Source: a virus. From it: 64,000 nt of DNA. Under the pieces are notes generated by a model. The model made no database searches. It worked only from the letters and a program-made list of their open reading frames with translations, and had not been told where the DNA came from. The translations under genes and the position numbers were made by a program. How positions within the stretch are numbered: position 1 is the stretch's first letter; each line of letters starts with the position of its first letter. The stretch lies in the IMG/VR virus record IMGVR_UViG_3300005095_000072, positions 1-64,000 of that record, one strand, 5' to 3'. Below are positions 8,945 to 17,721 of this stretch, in pieces.

Positions 8945-9312
8945 AAATTATAGCAGGTGCAGTGAAAACTAAAGATGATGGATTACACAGTATAACCTTA
9001 GAAGACTATCCTGATAAAAGCTTTATGTATCATAGTCAGTTTAAAAAGTGGTACTGGAGATTTAAAGATGAGATGAATTGGCAAGAAGTTAAAGATAAAC
9101 AACTTATAAAAAGATTAGAAAAGTTAAAAGTGTCTATGTCATCTAAAGCTAGTGAAGATATAACAACTAGAGCTACTAAGAAATTGTTTGATATTTTATA
9201 TGCAGATAAAAAGAACATTTATAGTGTTGAGAAAATAGATTATAACAAGTTTAAGGTAGAGATTAAAGTAGACGGGAAAGTTGTTTCAGGGATAGTTGAG
9301 TTTAAGAAGTAA
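8941..9312 (+). CDS. Hypothetical protein
   Basis: 123 residues, start within GGAAGAACA-ATG, overlapping the lipoprotein gene by four bases. No signal peptide or membrane helix. The N-terminal half has several Trp/Tyr/Phe residues in short strands (a W-Y-W-R-F pattern near 38-42), then a helix and a C-terminal beta hairpin. I do not recognise it. It starts a run of four or five small soluble proteins of unknown role. Confidence 0.4.
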   Translation: MKIIAGAVKTKDDGLHSITLEDYPDKSFMYHSQFKKWYWRFKDEMNWQEVKDKQLIKRLEKLKVSMSSKASEDITTRATKKLFDILYADKKNIYSVEKIDYNKFKVEIKVDGKVVSGIVEFKK

Positions 9313-9324
9313 AAAGGAATAGTT

Positions 9325-9735
9325 ATGGCAATGTCTTTACAAAGTTTAGTAGGTAGAGTACCTAATTATCAAGATTTTAAGATAGAAGAAATAAGAGCTA
9401 AAGGCGGAACTGTAATCTCTTATAGAGATAGAGAAAATGGAAAAGCTTTAGAAACTTTAGATAAATTGATAAATATTTATACTTTTAAACCTTATTTAAA
9501 ACATTTAAAAGTTTTAAAAACAGATATGATACCTATGGGGGTAAATAAAGGACAGGTGTTAGTTCAAATAGGTTATCCAAATGTAGGAACTGATATAACA
9601 GAGCTACAAGCTTTGAAGTCTTTTATAGAAGATATGGAAAATAGCACAGATAAATTTGCTAAAGATTTATATTTAACAAACCCAACTATTGTAAAAGAGT
9701 CTATAAGAATATTAGGTAGAACACCTATTATATGA
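9325..9735 (+). CDS. Hypothetical protein
   Basis: 136 residues, soluble, mixed alpha/beta. AAAAGGAA lies ahead of the ATG. The middle region reads Q-V-L-V-Q-I-G-Y-P-N-V-G and the C-terminal helix is rich in Lys/Glu. No known motif. It could be a small virion or regulatory protein; nothing in the sequence decides. Confidence 0.4.
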   Translation: MAMSLQSLVGRVPNYQDFKIEEIRAKGGTVISYRDRENGKALETLDKLINIYTFKPYLKHLKVLKTDMIPMGVNKGQVLVQIGYPNVGTDITELQALKSFIEDMENSTDKFAKDLYLTNPTIVKESIRILGRTPII

Positions 9736-9745
9736 AAGGTAAGTT

Positions 9746-10024
9746 ATGAAAATAATATCTTTAAGTTCAAAGAGTAGTAAAGAAACTTTTTACCCTTGTG
9801 ATGTTTTTGGGTTTAGGTATGTTATAACAGATGGAAAAGATATACTAAATCTTAACACAGGTGAAGTTAGAACTATATCACAATATAAAAAAGATATGAA
9901 AAGTTGTAAAAATAAATATGAGGATATCTATTTTCCAAGTAAGGAAAAAGCTTTAGAAACTTTTGAAAAAGCAGGAGGCAGTAAAGAATTTCCAACTTAT
10001 AAAGTATCTAAGGTATATTATTAA
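9746..10024 (+). CDS. Hypothetical protein
   Basis: 92 residues, soluble, with two cysteines (about 18 and 52) and a beta-rich start. It has an AAAGG-type site and sits 10 bases after the preceding gene. No family recognised. Its compact size and mixed charge resemble the many small early proteins of large phages. Confidence 0.4.
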   Translation: MKIISLSSKSSKETFYPCDVFGFRYVITDGKDILNLNTGEVRTISQYKKDMKSCKNKYEDIYFPSKEKALETFEKAGGSKEFPTYKVSKVYY

Positions 10025-10034
10025 AGGTTTAAAA

Positions 10035-10535
10035 ATGACTTATGATGAAATAAAAGAAGATGTTATTAAGATTATAAACACTATGACTAGATTTCCTATA
10101 ATGGATAATCTTATAGATAACCCTACACCTGAAGAGATTGAAAGAGCTATGCTTGATGGTGTAGAGGATATAAATAACTTTAAGCCTGTAACTGATTATG
10201 ATGTAGAAACTTTATATAATAAAGGTAGCAGGTGGAGAAGAGTATTTCATTTAGCAACTGAAATAAATATTTATAGAACTTTGGTAAAAGATTGGGTAGC
10301 TAATGGATTAGATGCTTCTATTGAAGAGTTTAACTTACCTAATAAACTACCTGATTATCAAAGCTTACTAGCAGATTTAGAACAGAAGTTTGAAAACTCT
10401 GTAAATGCTTTAAAAGCAGGGAAACCTGTTGTTAGGTTAGGTCATTATAGAACAAATAATTCAAGTACATATAGAAGTTCTGCTTATGCTAGTTCTATAT
10501 GTAGTAATTTAAGTAGTGGCAGAAAGATTTGTTAA
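10035..10535 (+). CDS. Hypothetical protein
   Basis: 166 residues from ATG 10035, preferred because TTAAAGG lies just upstream; an upstream in-frame start would lie within the previous gene. Mostly helical up to about 135, then a Ser/Thr/Tyr-rich low-complexity tail ending in two cysteines. No recognised motif. The tail composition would suit a structural or surface-exposed protein, but this is a guess. Confidence 0.4.
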   Translation: MTYDEIKEDVIKIINTMTRFPIMDNLIDNPTPEEIERAMLDGVEDINNFKPVTDYDVETLYNKGSRWRRVFHLATEINIYRTLVKDWVANGLDASIEEFNLPNKLPDYQSLLADLEQKFENSVNALKAGKPVVRLGHYRTNNSSTYRSSAYASSICSNLSSGRKIC

Positions 10536-10554
10536 TTATTATAAAAGGACTTAT

Positions 10555-10914
10555 ATGTTAAAAATTATATCTAAGGTAGATAATTCTGTAAAGAAAGACT
10601 TAAAAGGTTATATAGTAGGTAGAACTGATTTTAAAAGAAAAAGCTATATCCCTTTAATTAAGAACTTACATAAAAAAGATTTAAAAGATAAGTTAGATGA
10701 GTATCAAGCTAAAAAAGCTTTTTTTAATCTTATAAATAAAGGTGCTAAAGAGTGGTTTAAATATTTCGGTGATAATCAGTGGAACAGTTGGAGAGACTAT
10801 TTTCCTGTAGAGTTAAGAAAAGCTTTAGCAGAAGAGATGTATCAAGATTTTGTTAATGATAAACCTGATATAATTCCCGAACCAAAGGAAAAAATAATAA
10901 GTCTTTCTAAGTAG
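10555..10914 (+). CDS. Hypothetical protein
   Basis: 119 residues from ATG 10555 (AAAAGGA upstream). Basic (many Lys), helical, with an aromatic stretch W-F-K-Y-F...W-N-S-W near 65-80. No family recognised. It is the last gene before the 322-base structured region at 10915-11236. Confidence 0.4.
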   Translation: MLKIISKVDNSVKKDLKGYIVGRTDFKRKSYIPLIKNLHKKDLKDKLDEYQAKKAFFNLINKGAKEWFKYFGDNQWNSWRDYFPVELRKALAEEMYQDFVNDKPDIIPEPKEKIISLSK

Positions 10915-11236
10915 GTTAGCTTTTATATCTCAACTATGTATATAGTATTGTCAGAGGTTAAAGGCTTTGCTATAAAGATGAGAAATATGCCAATAACTCA
11001 TAAAAATCTCCTCCTCCAAAAGGTGATTTGCTCTTTTATATAGCTATTTATTACCAACTGCTTTAACCTCTGATTTATAAGTTTTATGTATTTAGGTATG
11101 TAGCAGGTGTTTATAGTAGTGTGCAAAAACTAGAATTGAGTTCAACTGTAAAAGCCATCGGTGTGATAAAATCTTACCTCCTTATGTTAAGTTACATCTG
11201 CTACATCTCTAAGTATATAAATTGTAAAGGAAAGAG
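10915..11236 (+). ncRNA. Probable structured RNA between genes
   Basis: No credible ORF lies in this gap. Two long self-pairing domains are visible. Domain 1: 10951-10963 (TCAGAGGTTAAAG) pairs perfectly over 13 bases with 11061-11073; inside it, 10969-10974 pairs with 11039-11044 and a small hairpin encloses a run of CTCC repeats (11008-11017) resembling an anti-Shine-Dalgarno. Domain 2: about 11084-11096 and 11099-11110 pair with about 11194-11205 and 11209-11221 (roughly 25 bp, differences being G-U). Domain 2 ends at the ribosome site of the gene at 11237. It could be a free small RNA or a leader controlling 11237. No known RNA family is recognised. Confidence 0.6.
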
Positions 11237-11806
11237 ATGAAAGAGATAAAAACTGCAAAATATAATAGTAAAGAGTTTCCATTAGAGAGAAAGCTTATAG
11301 ATGTAACTAAGTTCGACAGTTTTAATCAAACTAAAAGAGATTGTTTATTAACTTCTTTAGCTCAATTTAAAAATTTAAGTTATGAATTGTTGAAAGATAT
11401 AAGATGGTCTATCAATAGTGCTGATATAAACCATCATCTTTTAAAAATAGCTAGAGCTTCGGGTGAATTAAATATATACTATAGAAAGATTGAAATTTCT
11501 AACTATTTCACAATTAAGCCTATTGTTTTTCAAGGCGAATATCTTATTAACCTACCTAGAAAATCCAAAATAGAGATTGTAGAGAATGTAGAAAACAACT
11601 ATATAAAGTTTTTGTATAGATATAAAATAAAAAATACAACTGATTTAGTGGGTTATAAAATTAAACTTGTAAAAATTGGTGTTATGTTTGTAGCACCTGA
11701 AAAAGAAAAATATAAGTATATAGGAAGTATAAAAACTATGATAGGTCAAATGCTTGTATATGTATATCAATCTAAAAAAGAGTTCAAAGATTTAGACAAT
11801 GGTTGA
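11237..11806 (+). CDS. Hypothetical protein upstream of PP-loop enzyme
   Basis: 189 residues, soluble, mixed alpha/beta, basic. AAAGGAAAGAG lies before the ATG, right after the structured RNA's last helix. It overlaps the PP-loop gene by eight bases, so the two are probably co-translated and may act together. No motif recognised. Confidence 0.45.
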   Translation: MKEIKTAKYNSKEFPLERKLIDVTKFDSFNQTKRDCLLTSLAQFKNLSYELLKDIRWSINSADINHHLLKIARASGELNIYYRKIEISNYFTIKPIVFQGEYLINLPRKSKIEIVENVENNYIKFLYRYKIKNTTDLVGYKIKLVKIGVMFVAPEKEKYKYIGSIKTMIGQMLVYVYQSKKEFKDLDNG

Positions 11807-13169
11807 GTTTCATAAATTTCCTTTAGAGTTAAAACCTAAAGATATAAACTCTTCTGACATTGTTAATCCCTCTAAGGTAGTTACACCTTTAGAAGCAATT
11901 ATTTTACTGTATTATGCAACTTTAGATGCTAAAGAGTATAAAGAATGTCATATACCTTATGAGTTTAAAGAGTATGCAGAGTTTATGTATAATGAAGCAG
12001 GGTTTGATACTTCTTTATTAATTGTTGATTTAAAGCTAAAAGAGATAAACTATCCTTTAGATGAAGATTTAATAATAAATTTATTTACAGGCGGGAAAGA
12101 TAGTTTTACTTCTTATGTTAAGTATTCTCATTTGAATTTGAAGTCTAAAGAGAAGAACATATTTATAAAAGGATTAAATAAAGCTTATGTTTATGAATAT
12201 AAACAAGCTGAGTTCTTAGCTAACTATTTAAATATTGATTTAGATATTGTTGAAGTACATCTCCCTAAATTGTTAAATCAACCTGAGCATCCTATGAAAA
12301 ATTTATTGACTTATATGTTAGCTATAGAGTTCTATAAAGTAATACCCTCTATTTTTTCTTTCGGCTATGTTGAAGGAACTCTCCATAATAATTTAGGAGA
12401 AGAACTAGAAGAAGAGGACGAAGAAGAAAGTAAGAAACTAGATGAGTTTATACTTGAAGGCAAAAAAGGTAATTTCAGAGGGAGTTATCAATCACAACTT
12501 GTTACAGGTGATTCAGTAGAAGCATCTATCTTGTCTAAGTTTTTATTATGGCAGGTATATGGATATTTCTCTGATAATACAACAGGAACTAAAGATGAGG
12601 TAGAAGCATATCAATATATGAACTCTTATGGAGTAGGACACGAAAGTGCATCTTGTATGATGTTAGTTAATTTTAAGGTTAATATGAGAAATGTACAGTT
12701 ACCAAGATGGACTTTAAATATTGAAGGTAAAAATGTAATAGCAGGTTATCTTGTTAAGGAAGATAAATCAATATTGTATTTATATCAGTTAAAAGATATG
12801 CTAGAGGATAGCTCTAAAGGGTTAAATTTAAAAGTTATAGATACATTAGGTAATTTGGTATTAATTAAAGATAAAAGCTCTCTAAAGCTAAATATGGTAT
12901 ATAAAAAAGATTTCATAGGAGATTATGAATGTGTAGGAAGTTGTTTTAAGTGTGCTGAAAGACATTTAGTATATGAAAGACACTTTGGTTATAATTATAA
13001 TCCTAAGTTCATACAACGATGTATAGAAGTCTTGATTAAGTTCATGGTTACAAAAGAAAATAAAAATAATGTAGATACAACTTCATACACTAAAGATGTA
13101 TTAAAAATAAAGTGGAGTGAAATACCTAAGAAGTATCAAAAGAGATTACAGAGAGATAATTTTATATAA
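11799..13169 (+). CDS. QueC-like PP-loop ATP pyrophosphatase
   Basis: 456 residues. A PP-loop T-G-G-K-D-S lies at 97-102, which in this superfamily adenylates the substrate. A C-terminal cysteine cluster C378-x3-C382-x2-C385 followed by A-E-R recalls the zinc site of QueC (7-cyano-7-deazaguanine synthase). An acidic insertion lies near 200-215. It is much longer than bacterial QueC (about 230 residues). QueC-type enzymes in phages serve deazaguanine DNA modification or tRNA queuosine; no other pathway gene is in the window. A different PP-loop activity such as thiolation or amidation is possible. Confidence 0.5.
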   Translation: MVEFHKFPLELKPKDINSSDIVNPSKVVTPLEAIILLYYATLDAKEYKECHIPYEFKEYAEFMYNEAGFDTSLLIVDLKLKEINYPLDEDLIINLFTGGKDSFTSYVKYSHLNLKSKEKNIFIKGLNKAYVYEYKQAEFLANYLNIDLDIVEVHLPKLLNQPEHPMKNLLTYMLAIEFYKVIPSIFSFGYVEGTLHNNLGEELEEEDEEESKKLDEFILEGKKGNFRGSYQSQLVTGDSVEASILSKFLLWQVYGYFSDNTTGTKDEVEAYQYMNSYGVGHESASCMMLVNFKVNMRNVQLPRWTLNIEGKNVIAGYLVKEDKSILYLYQLKDMLEDSSKGLNLKVIDTLGNLVLIKDKSSLKLNMVYKKDFIGDYECVGSCFKCAERHLVYERHFGYNYNPKFIQRCIEVLIKFMVTKENKNNVDTTSYTKDVLKIKWSEIPKKYQKRLQRDNFI

Positions 13170-13189
13170 ATTTTTTAAAGGATAGCACG

Positions 13190-13390
13190 ATGTTAGATAA
13201 GATAGATTTACTTTTGTTTAGGTTGTTTTTATACATAAAGCTCAAGGTAAGAACTAAAGTCTATATTGATTGTAACACTTTGATTTTTGAAATGGAATAT
13301 AAAAACACTATTTATAAGCAATATGATTATGATAAGAGTTGTAAAAAAGATATAGTAAGATGGTTAAAAAGTGTAAGGAAGTATAAATAA
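13190..13390 (+). CDS. Hypothetical small protein
   Basis: 66 residues, basic, with an amphipathic N-terminal helix and alternating aromatic residues. AAAGGA site nine bases before the ATG. Lies between the PP-loop gene and the SNF2-like helicase, with gaps of 20 and 2 bases. No family recognised. Confidence 0.4.
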   Translation: MLDKIDLLLFRLFLYIKLKVRTKVYIDCNTLIFEMEYKNTIYKQYDYDKSCKKDIVRWLKSVRKYK

Positions 13391-13392
13391 AA

Positions 13393-15267
13393 ATGCACTT
13401 AATTAAATGGAAGAAAATAAAGAACTTTAATTTACTTGATAAGGTAGATAATGATTACTTAAATAAGAAGTATCAATTAAGACCTTTCCAAAAAGAGGGA
13501 GTACAGTTCTTAAGGTTTTCTTTTCATTCTATTTTAGCATTACCCACTGGGTTAGGAAAAACATTTACATCTTTATCTGCATACACTTATTTAAAAACAA
13601 GATTTAACAAACATGGTAAAGATTTAAAATTAATTTATGTATCAGAGAAAAGTATATTACCTCAAACTAACTATGAGGATTTACCTAAATTCTTTTATGG
13701 TTTATCTAGTGTTATGATATTTGAAAACACTAAAACTCAAAGAGATAAATTGTATGATGAATTTGTAGAAGAACAGAGAGATATTTTGTTTTTGAACTAT
13801 CACACATTGAGAAATGACTTTGATATAATTAAGCAAATGGTGAAGTTCATTGAGAAAGAACAAGGTAATAAAATTATATTTATATATGACGAAGCAGATA
13901 ATTTATCAGGAGAAACTTCGCAAATACATAAAGTAGCTAAAGATTTGTCTAATATGTCTTATAGAGCTTGGGCTTTAACAGCTACACCTACAAAAGGTAA
14001 CTTAGAACATATATTTAATATTTTTAGAGCGATAGGGGTTAAGGTTATAAGTAAAGCTCAATTTAGAAAAGATTATTGTATTACAGAAAAGAATTATATA
14101 GCTTCTATTAAATATCAAGGTAATAAAGTGGGTGTAGTATTCGGACAGCCAACTAAAAATATAGGAGTTATATTTAGAGGCTCATTTAGAAAGTTATTAT
14201 ATATTGCTAAGTATTACCATAGAATAGAACTTTTAGGAGTTCCAACTCATGGAAGCTTAAAGTTTTTCAATAAAAATAAAATGACTTTTCAGTTCATATT
14301 ACCTTTAAAGTTCGTAGGAAAAAGCACTATATCTCTTAGGTTATACAATGATAAGGAAAAGACTAAAAAAGATATTTATTTAGATATATCAATGTTTCCT
14401 AGTGAAAGTATTATTGGTTATAAGAACATAGATAAGTTCAAAGAAACCTTTAGAGATTATATTATAGTTAAAAGTAAAAAAGAGGTGGCTAAGGATATAC
14501 CTCCATTTACAAGGCATAAACTATCTTTAATTGAAGATAAAGTGACTTTCTTAGCTATTCAAAAGTATTATATTGAAGAAGATAGATACAACTACACTAA
14601 AATAAATATAGCATTAACAACTCCCCAGCTGTTAGATGAAAGTATTGATTATTATTATATAAATGAAAAAGTAAAAGAGTTAATACGGCTTATATATAAG
14701 TTCAAGGAAGCAGATGAAAAAGCTATAATATTTAATCCTTATAGCTCTTCATTGGTTAGAGTGATAGAGATATTAGTAAAAGAGGGCTATTTAAAAGAAA
14801 ATGAGTTCTCAGTTATTTATGGAGATACTGAGGATAGAGATGAAGAGAAGCAAAGATACCTAAATGATAAAGAGTGCAGATTTTTATTTATTACAACTGC
14901 AGGAGGTAAAGGGTTGAACTTACAAGTTACTTCTCATTTGGTCTTTTTAACTTTACCTATTGATGCGGGTATGTTAATACAGTTAGCAGGGAGGTTAGCT
15001 AGACTTGGATTAACTGTTAAACATCTTAATTTGTGGTTTTTATTACAGAATAACACTTATGATATTGATATGTATAATTTAGTATTTAATCAAATAGCAT
15101 TTATTCATAAATATAACCCAGACTTATTAGATGAAGGTCTTTTTGATGAAGCTTATGAGAAGAACTTTGTAAAAATAGAAAATGATAAAGATAGAGATAA
15201 ATTTTTGAAAAAGAGCTTATCTAATAGAAAAGCACGATATTTAGGAAAATATAAGAAAGGGATATAA
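13393..15267 (+). CDS. SNF2-like superfamily 2 helicase/translocase with inserted domain
   Basis: 624 residues. Q-like motif L-R-P-F-Q-K-E-G near 29-36; Walker A P-T-G-L-G-K-T 51-57; motif II Y-D-E-A-D 165-169; motif III T-A-T-P 196-199. The second RecA lobe ends with G-K-G-L-N-L-Q and L-I-Q-L-A-G-R-L-A-R (motifs V and VI). This is the SNF2/phage-UvsW type of dsDNA translocase. Residues about 235-338 interrupt the usual lobe linkage with a basic, beta-rich segment that I cannot assign. It may remodel forks or branched DNA. Weak ribosome site (AAGGAAG, 11 bases away). Confidence 0.75.
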   Translation: MHLIKWKKIKNFNLLDKVDNDYLNKKYQLRPFQKEGVQFLRFSFHSILALPTGLGKTFTSLSAYTYLKTRFNKHGKDLKLIYVSEKSILPQTNYEDLPKFFYGLSSVMIFENTKTQRDKLYDEFVEEQRDILFLNYHTLRNDFDIIKQMVKFIEKEQGNKIIFIYDEADNLSGETSQIHKVAKDLSNMSYRAWALTATPTKGNLEHIFNIFRAIGVKVISKAQFRKDYCITEKNYIASIKYQGNKVGVVFGQPTKNIGVIFRGSFRKLLYIAKYYHRIELLGVPTHGSLKFFNKNKMTFQFILPLKFVGKSTISLRLYNDKEKTKKDIYLDISMFPSESIIGYKNIDKFKETFRDYIIVKSKKEVAKDIPPFTRHKLSLIEDKVTFLAIQKYYIEEDRYNYTKINIALTTPQLLDESIDYYYINEKVKELIRLIYKFKEADEKAIIFNPYSSSLVRVIEILVKEGYLKENEFSVIYGDTEDRDEEKQRYLNDKECRFLFITTAGGKGLNLQVTSHLVFLTLPIDAGMLIQLAGRLARLGLTVKHLNLWFLLQNNTYDIDMYNLVFNQIAFIHKYNPDLLDEGLFDEAYEKNFVKIENDKDRDKFLKKSLSNRKARYLGKYKKGI

Positions 15268-15452
15268 TGGAGAAAAGAGTTAGAATATATCTATATGAGT
15301 TAAAAGATAGAGAAGGAAAGCTTATTGATACTCATATAACTAAGCAAGAAGTAACTCCTAAAAATAGAAGATTCTTTAAAGGGCTAATGAAAATGAAGTA
15401 CGGTGGAAATGTAGTATCTATAAGGAAAAAGAGAGGAGTTTATTATGAATAA
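15267..15452 (+). CDS. Hypothetical small protein
   Basis: 61 residues, strongly basic, with beta-like spacing. The ATG overlaps the helicase stop by one base and the gene itself overlaps the next by eight, so it is translationally coupled. No family recognised; a small nucleic-acid-binding protein would fit the charge. Confidence 0.4.
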   Translation: MEKRVRIYLYELKDREGKLIDTHITKQEVTPKNRRFFKGLMKMKYGGNVVSIRKKRGVYYE

Positions 15453-15717
15453 AGATAACTATAAGTTTATATGCAATATTAATATAAAAAATAATGGTGA
15501 TTGGTGGAGATATATTCAAGAGCAGTTGAACACTAAAAAAGTTAGATATGAACTTAGAAAAGGTGCAACTGATATTTATAAAAATAAATTAGGAGATTCT
15601 TATAGAAGATTGTTTATTCATCAAGATGATGTACCTATGTATAAAAAGATAGATGAAAATTATAATTATATAATAAAACTATTGATTAGCAAGGGAAGAC
15701 AAAATGGCAGAAAATAA
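15445..15717 (+). CDS. Hypothetical small protein
   Basis: 90 residues, basic, alpha/beta. It overlaps its neighbours on both sides (8 and 14 bases), inside the helicase-loader-helicase gene run. AGAGGAG is present before the ATG. No motif recognised. Confidence 0.4.
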   Translation: MNKDNYKFICNINIKNNGDWWRYIQEQLNTKKVRYELRKGATDIYKNKLGDSYRRLFIHQDDVPMYKKIDENYNYIIKLLISKGRQNGRK

Positions 15718-16252
15718 AGAACAAGTTTGTCCTTTATGCAGAGGAAGAGGGGCTGTTTTAAAAGACGGAAAATTTAAAAAATGCAAGTGCATCATAGAAA
15801 AAGAGATTAAGAGTTATCTTAAACCTTTAGAGAAATACAAAGTAAATAAAAAGCTAGATATATCAAATATTGATAAAGATATATTGTTCTATAAGAATGT
15901 AAAATATACTTCTTTTATGAATAGAGTTAAATCATTTTTGTTTAAGAAGTTCTTTGATGGAGAACCTGATTATTTAATAGTAACAGGAGGAGAATACACT
16001 TCTTATTATGTGGTAGGAGAAGAAAGAGACTTCCACTATATAGATTATCTTTTCTTGATATTAGGGAGAGATAATTATAACCAAAGCTTACAAACAACTA
16101 TGCTAACATTGTTAAATGATAGGAAAATAAACAACTTAAAAACTTGGATATATATTTATCCTAATACCTCAAAAAGTAAGCTTGTTGATTTATATGGAGA
16201 AGAGTTCTACGAGTTTATAATGGATAAAGAACTGCAAAAAGTAATTAAATAA
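15704..16252 (+). CDS. DnaC-like helicase loader candidate, P-loop lost
   Basis: 182 residues. The N-terminus has a zinc knuckle C-P-L-C-R-G-R-G...C-K-C (residues about 8-29), as in DnaC/DnaI-type loaders. A later stretch (L-I-V-T-G-G-E-Y-T near 90) occupies the place of a Walker A but lacks the G-K-S/T. A C-terminal motif, L-V-D-L-Y-G-E-E-F-Y, resembles the AAA+ region where loaders read S-x-L-x-x-x-Y-G-x-R. It lies 12 bases before the DnaB-like helicase, the usual place for a loader. Loader identity is inference; it would have to act without ATP hydrolysis. Confidence 0.4.
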   Translation: MAENKEQVCPLCRGRGAVLKDGKFKKCKCIIEKEIKSYLKPLEKYKVNKKLDISNIDKDILFYKNVKYTSFMNRVKSFLFKKFFDGEPDYLIVTGGEYTSYYVVGEERDFHYIDYLFLILGRDNYNQSLQTTMLTLLNDRKINNLKTWIYIYPNTSKSKLVDLYGEEFYEFIMDKELQKVIK

Positions 16253-16264
16253 GGAATTGAAGAG

Positions 16265-17710
16265 ATGGGTATTATAGGGAATAAAGGAAAAGACTATGCA
16301 CTTAATATTCTTAAAACTATATTGTATAATAAGGTTACGACTGAGTTTGATTATATAGAGGGTAGAGAGGAATTAGTATTTAAAGAAGAAGGACAATTAA
16401 AATTCTATGAGTTCATCCTAGAGTATTATAGAAAATATGATGTTATACCATCTTTAAAATATTGTAAAGAGTTCTTTAGTGCAGAGAAAGACAATCCTGC
16501 TAAGATGGTATATAATCAAATTAGACAGAAGTCAGTAGAAAAGATAAAAGATAATATTAGAGCTACAATAGATTTACAGTTAAGAACTTCTTTATATGTA
16601 GTATCTAAGAATATTGCTAAAGAGTTTCAAGCAGACCTTAAATTAGGTAATCCCTCTGAATTAGAAAGCACAGTAGATAAGTTACAAGAAGACTTAATTT
16701 TTATAAAAAACAACTTAGCAGAAAAGAAGTCTGTTGAAGGGTTACTACACGAGAAAACAAATGCTAAAGATAAGTATCTAAGTAAGTATAAAAAGAGAAA
16801 ACTAAACGATGGTTACTATATAGCTAAGTTTGGTGTAGATTTGTTAGACAATACAATAGGTGGTATCCATTCAGTCGATTTTATATCTATTGTGGGATAT
16901 GTTAAGCAGTTTAAATCTACACTAGCTAGACAAATAGGTTATAACTTTCTAACACAGGTAAAAAATGTAGTCTTTATAACTTTAGAGATGAGTTATGATG
17001 ATATTGAAAATCATTTTTATACACTCCATGCAAATAATACTAAAAGATTTGGATTTGATAAACCTAAGATAACGAATAAAGCTGTAAAGGAAGCAACTTT
17101 AGATGGAGAAGCAGAAGAGTATTTTTTAGACACTGTTATACCCGATTTTACAGAGGCGGAGGATTTAGGCTCATTGTATATTAAACAACCTGAGGGTAAT
17201 TATACATTAGACCATTTAAAATCAGACTTAAATAAAATACATAAAAATATCATGCCCATTGATTTAGTTATTATTGATAGTCCTCTTCAGATGTATCCTT
17301 ATTTAGGTAGTAGAAGAAGTAGAGAGGAAATGAACACAATGATAGCAGATATAAGGAATTTGTCTTTAACTTTTAATGGTGGTGAAGGACTTCCTATTAT
17401 AGCTACATTTCAGATTAATAGAAGTGGTTACGATGAAATGCTTAGAGGTAAAAGGAACTTATATGATTTAACTGCTATTGCTGAATATAATGAAGTTGAG
17501 AGGTCATCTACTCATGTAATATCTACAGCTCAAACAGAAGATATGAGAGAAAGTAATGAAGTACAGTTACAACATTTAGCAAGTAGAGAAACTGAGTTAT
17601 TTGAAACTAAGAAAGTTATGATAGACCCTCAAACAGGTGTTTATTTTAATACAGACAATAAGTTCGACGAAGAAGATGTCGATAGCATCATTGATGAGAT
17701 AGATATTTAA
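16265..17710 (+). CDS. DnaB-like replicative helicase with atypical Walker A
   Basis: 481 residues. An N-terminal helical domain (1-150) and linker are followed by a RecA-fold core from about 185. The P-loop reads G-Y-V-K-Q-F-K-S (211-218): the Lys-Ser is kept but the preceding Gly is Phe. H1a-like I-T-L-E-M lies near 239, Walker B-like L-V-I-I-D-S-P near 338, and the sensor A-T-F-Q-I-N-R-S-G follows. The order and spacing match DnaB/T4 gp41 family hexamers that unwind DNA at the fork. The next-door DnaC-like gene supports this. The altered P-loop may still bind ATP. Confidence 0.7.
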   Translation: MGIIGNKGKDYALNILKTILYNKVTTEFDYIEGREELVFKEEGQLKFYEFILEYYRKYDVIPSLKYCKEFFSAEKDNPAKMVYNQIRQKSVEKIKDNIRATIDLQLRTSLYVVSKNIAKEFQADLKLGNPSELESTVDKLQEDLIFIKNNLAEKKSVEGLLHEKTNAKDKYLSKYKKRKLNDGYYIAKFGVDLLDNTIGGIHSVDFISIVGYVKQFKSTLARQIGYNFLTQVKNVVFITLEMSYDDIENHFYTLHANNTKRFGFDKPKITNKAVKEATLDGEAEEYFLDTVIPDFTEAEDLGSLYIKQPEGNYTLDHLKSDLNKIHKNIMPIDLVIIDSPLQMYPYLGSRRSREEMNTMIADIRNLSLTFNGGEGLPIIATFQINRSGYDEMLRGKRNLYDLTAIAEYNEVERSSTHVISTAQTEDMRESNEVQLQHLASRETELFETKKVMIDPQTGVYFNTDNKFDEEDVDSIIDEIDI

Positions 17711-17721
17711 GGGGGTTGAAG

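Noticed and set aside
13393-15267. Inserted segment of the SNF2-like helicase as an intein
   Set aside because: No N-terminal Cys/Ser splice block and no C-terminal Asn plus nucleophile at its borders.
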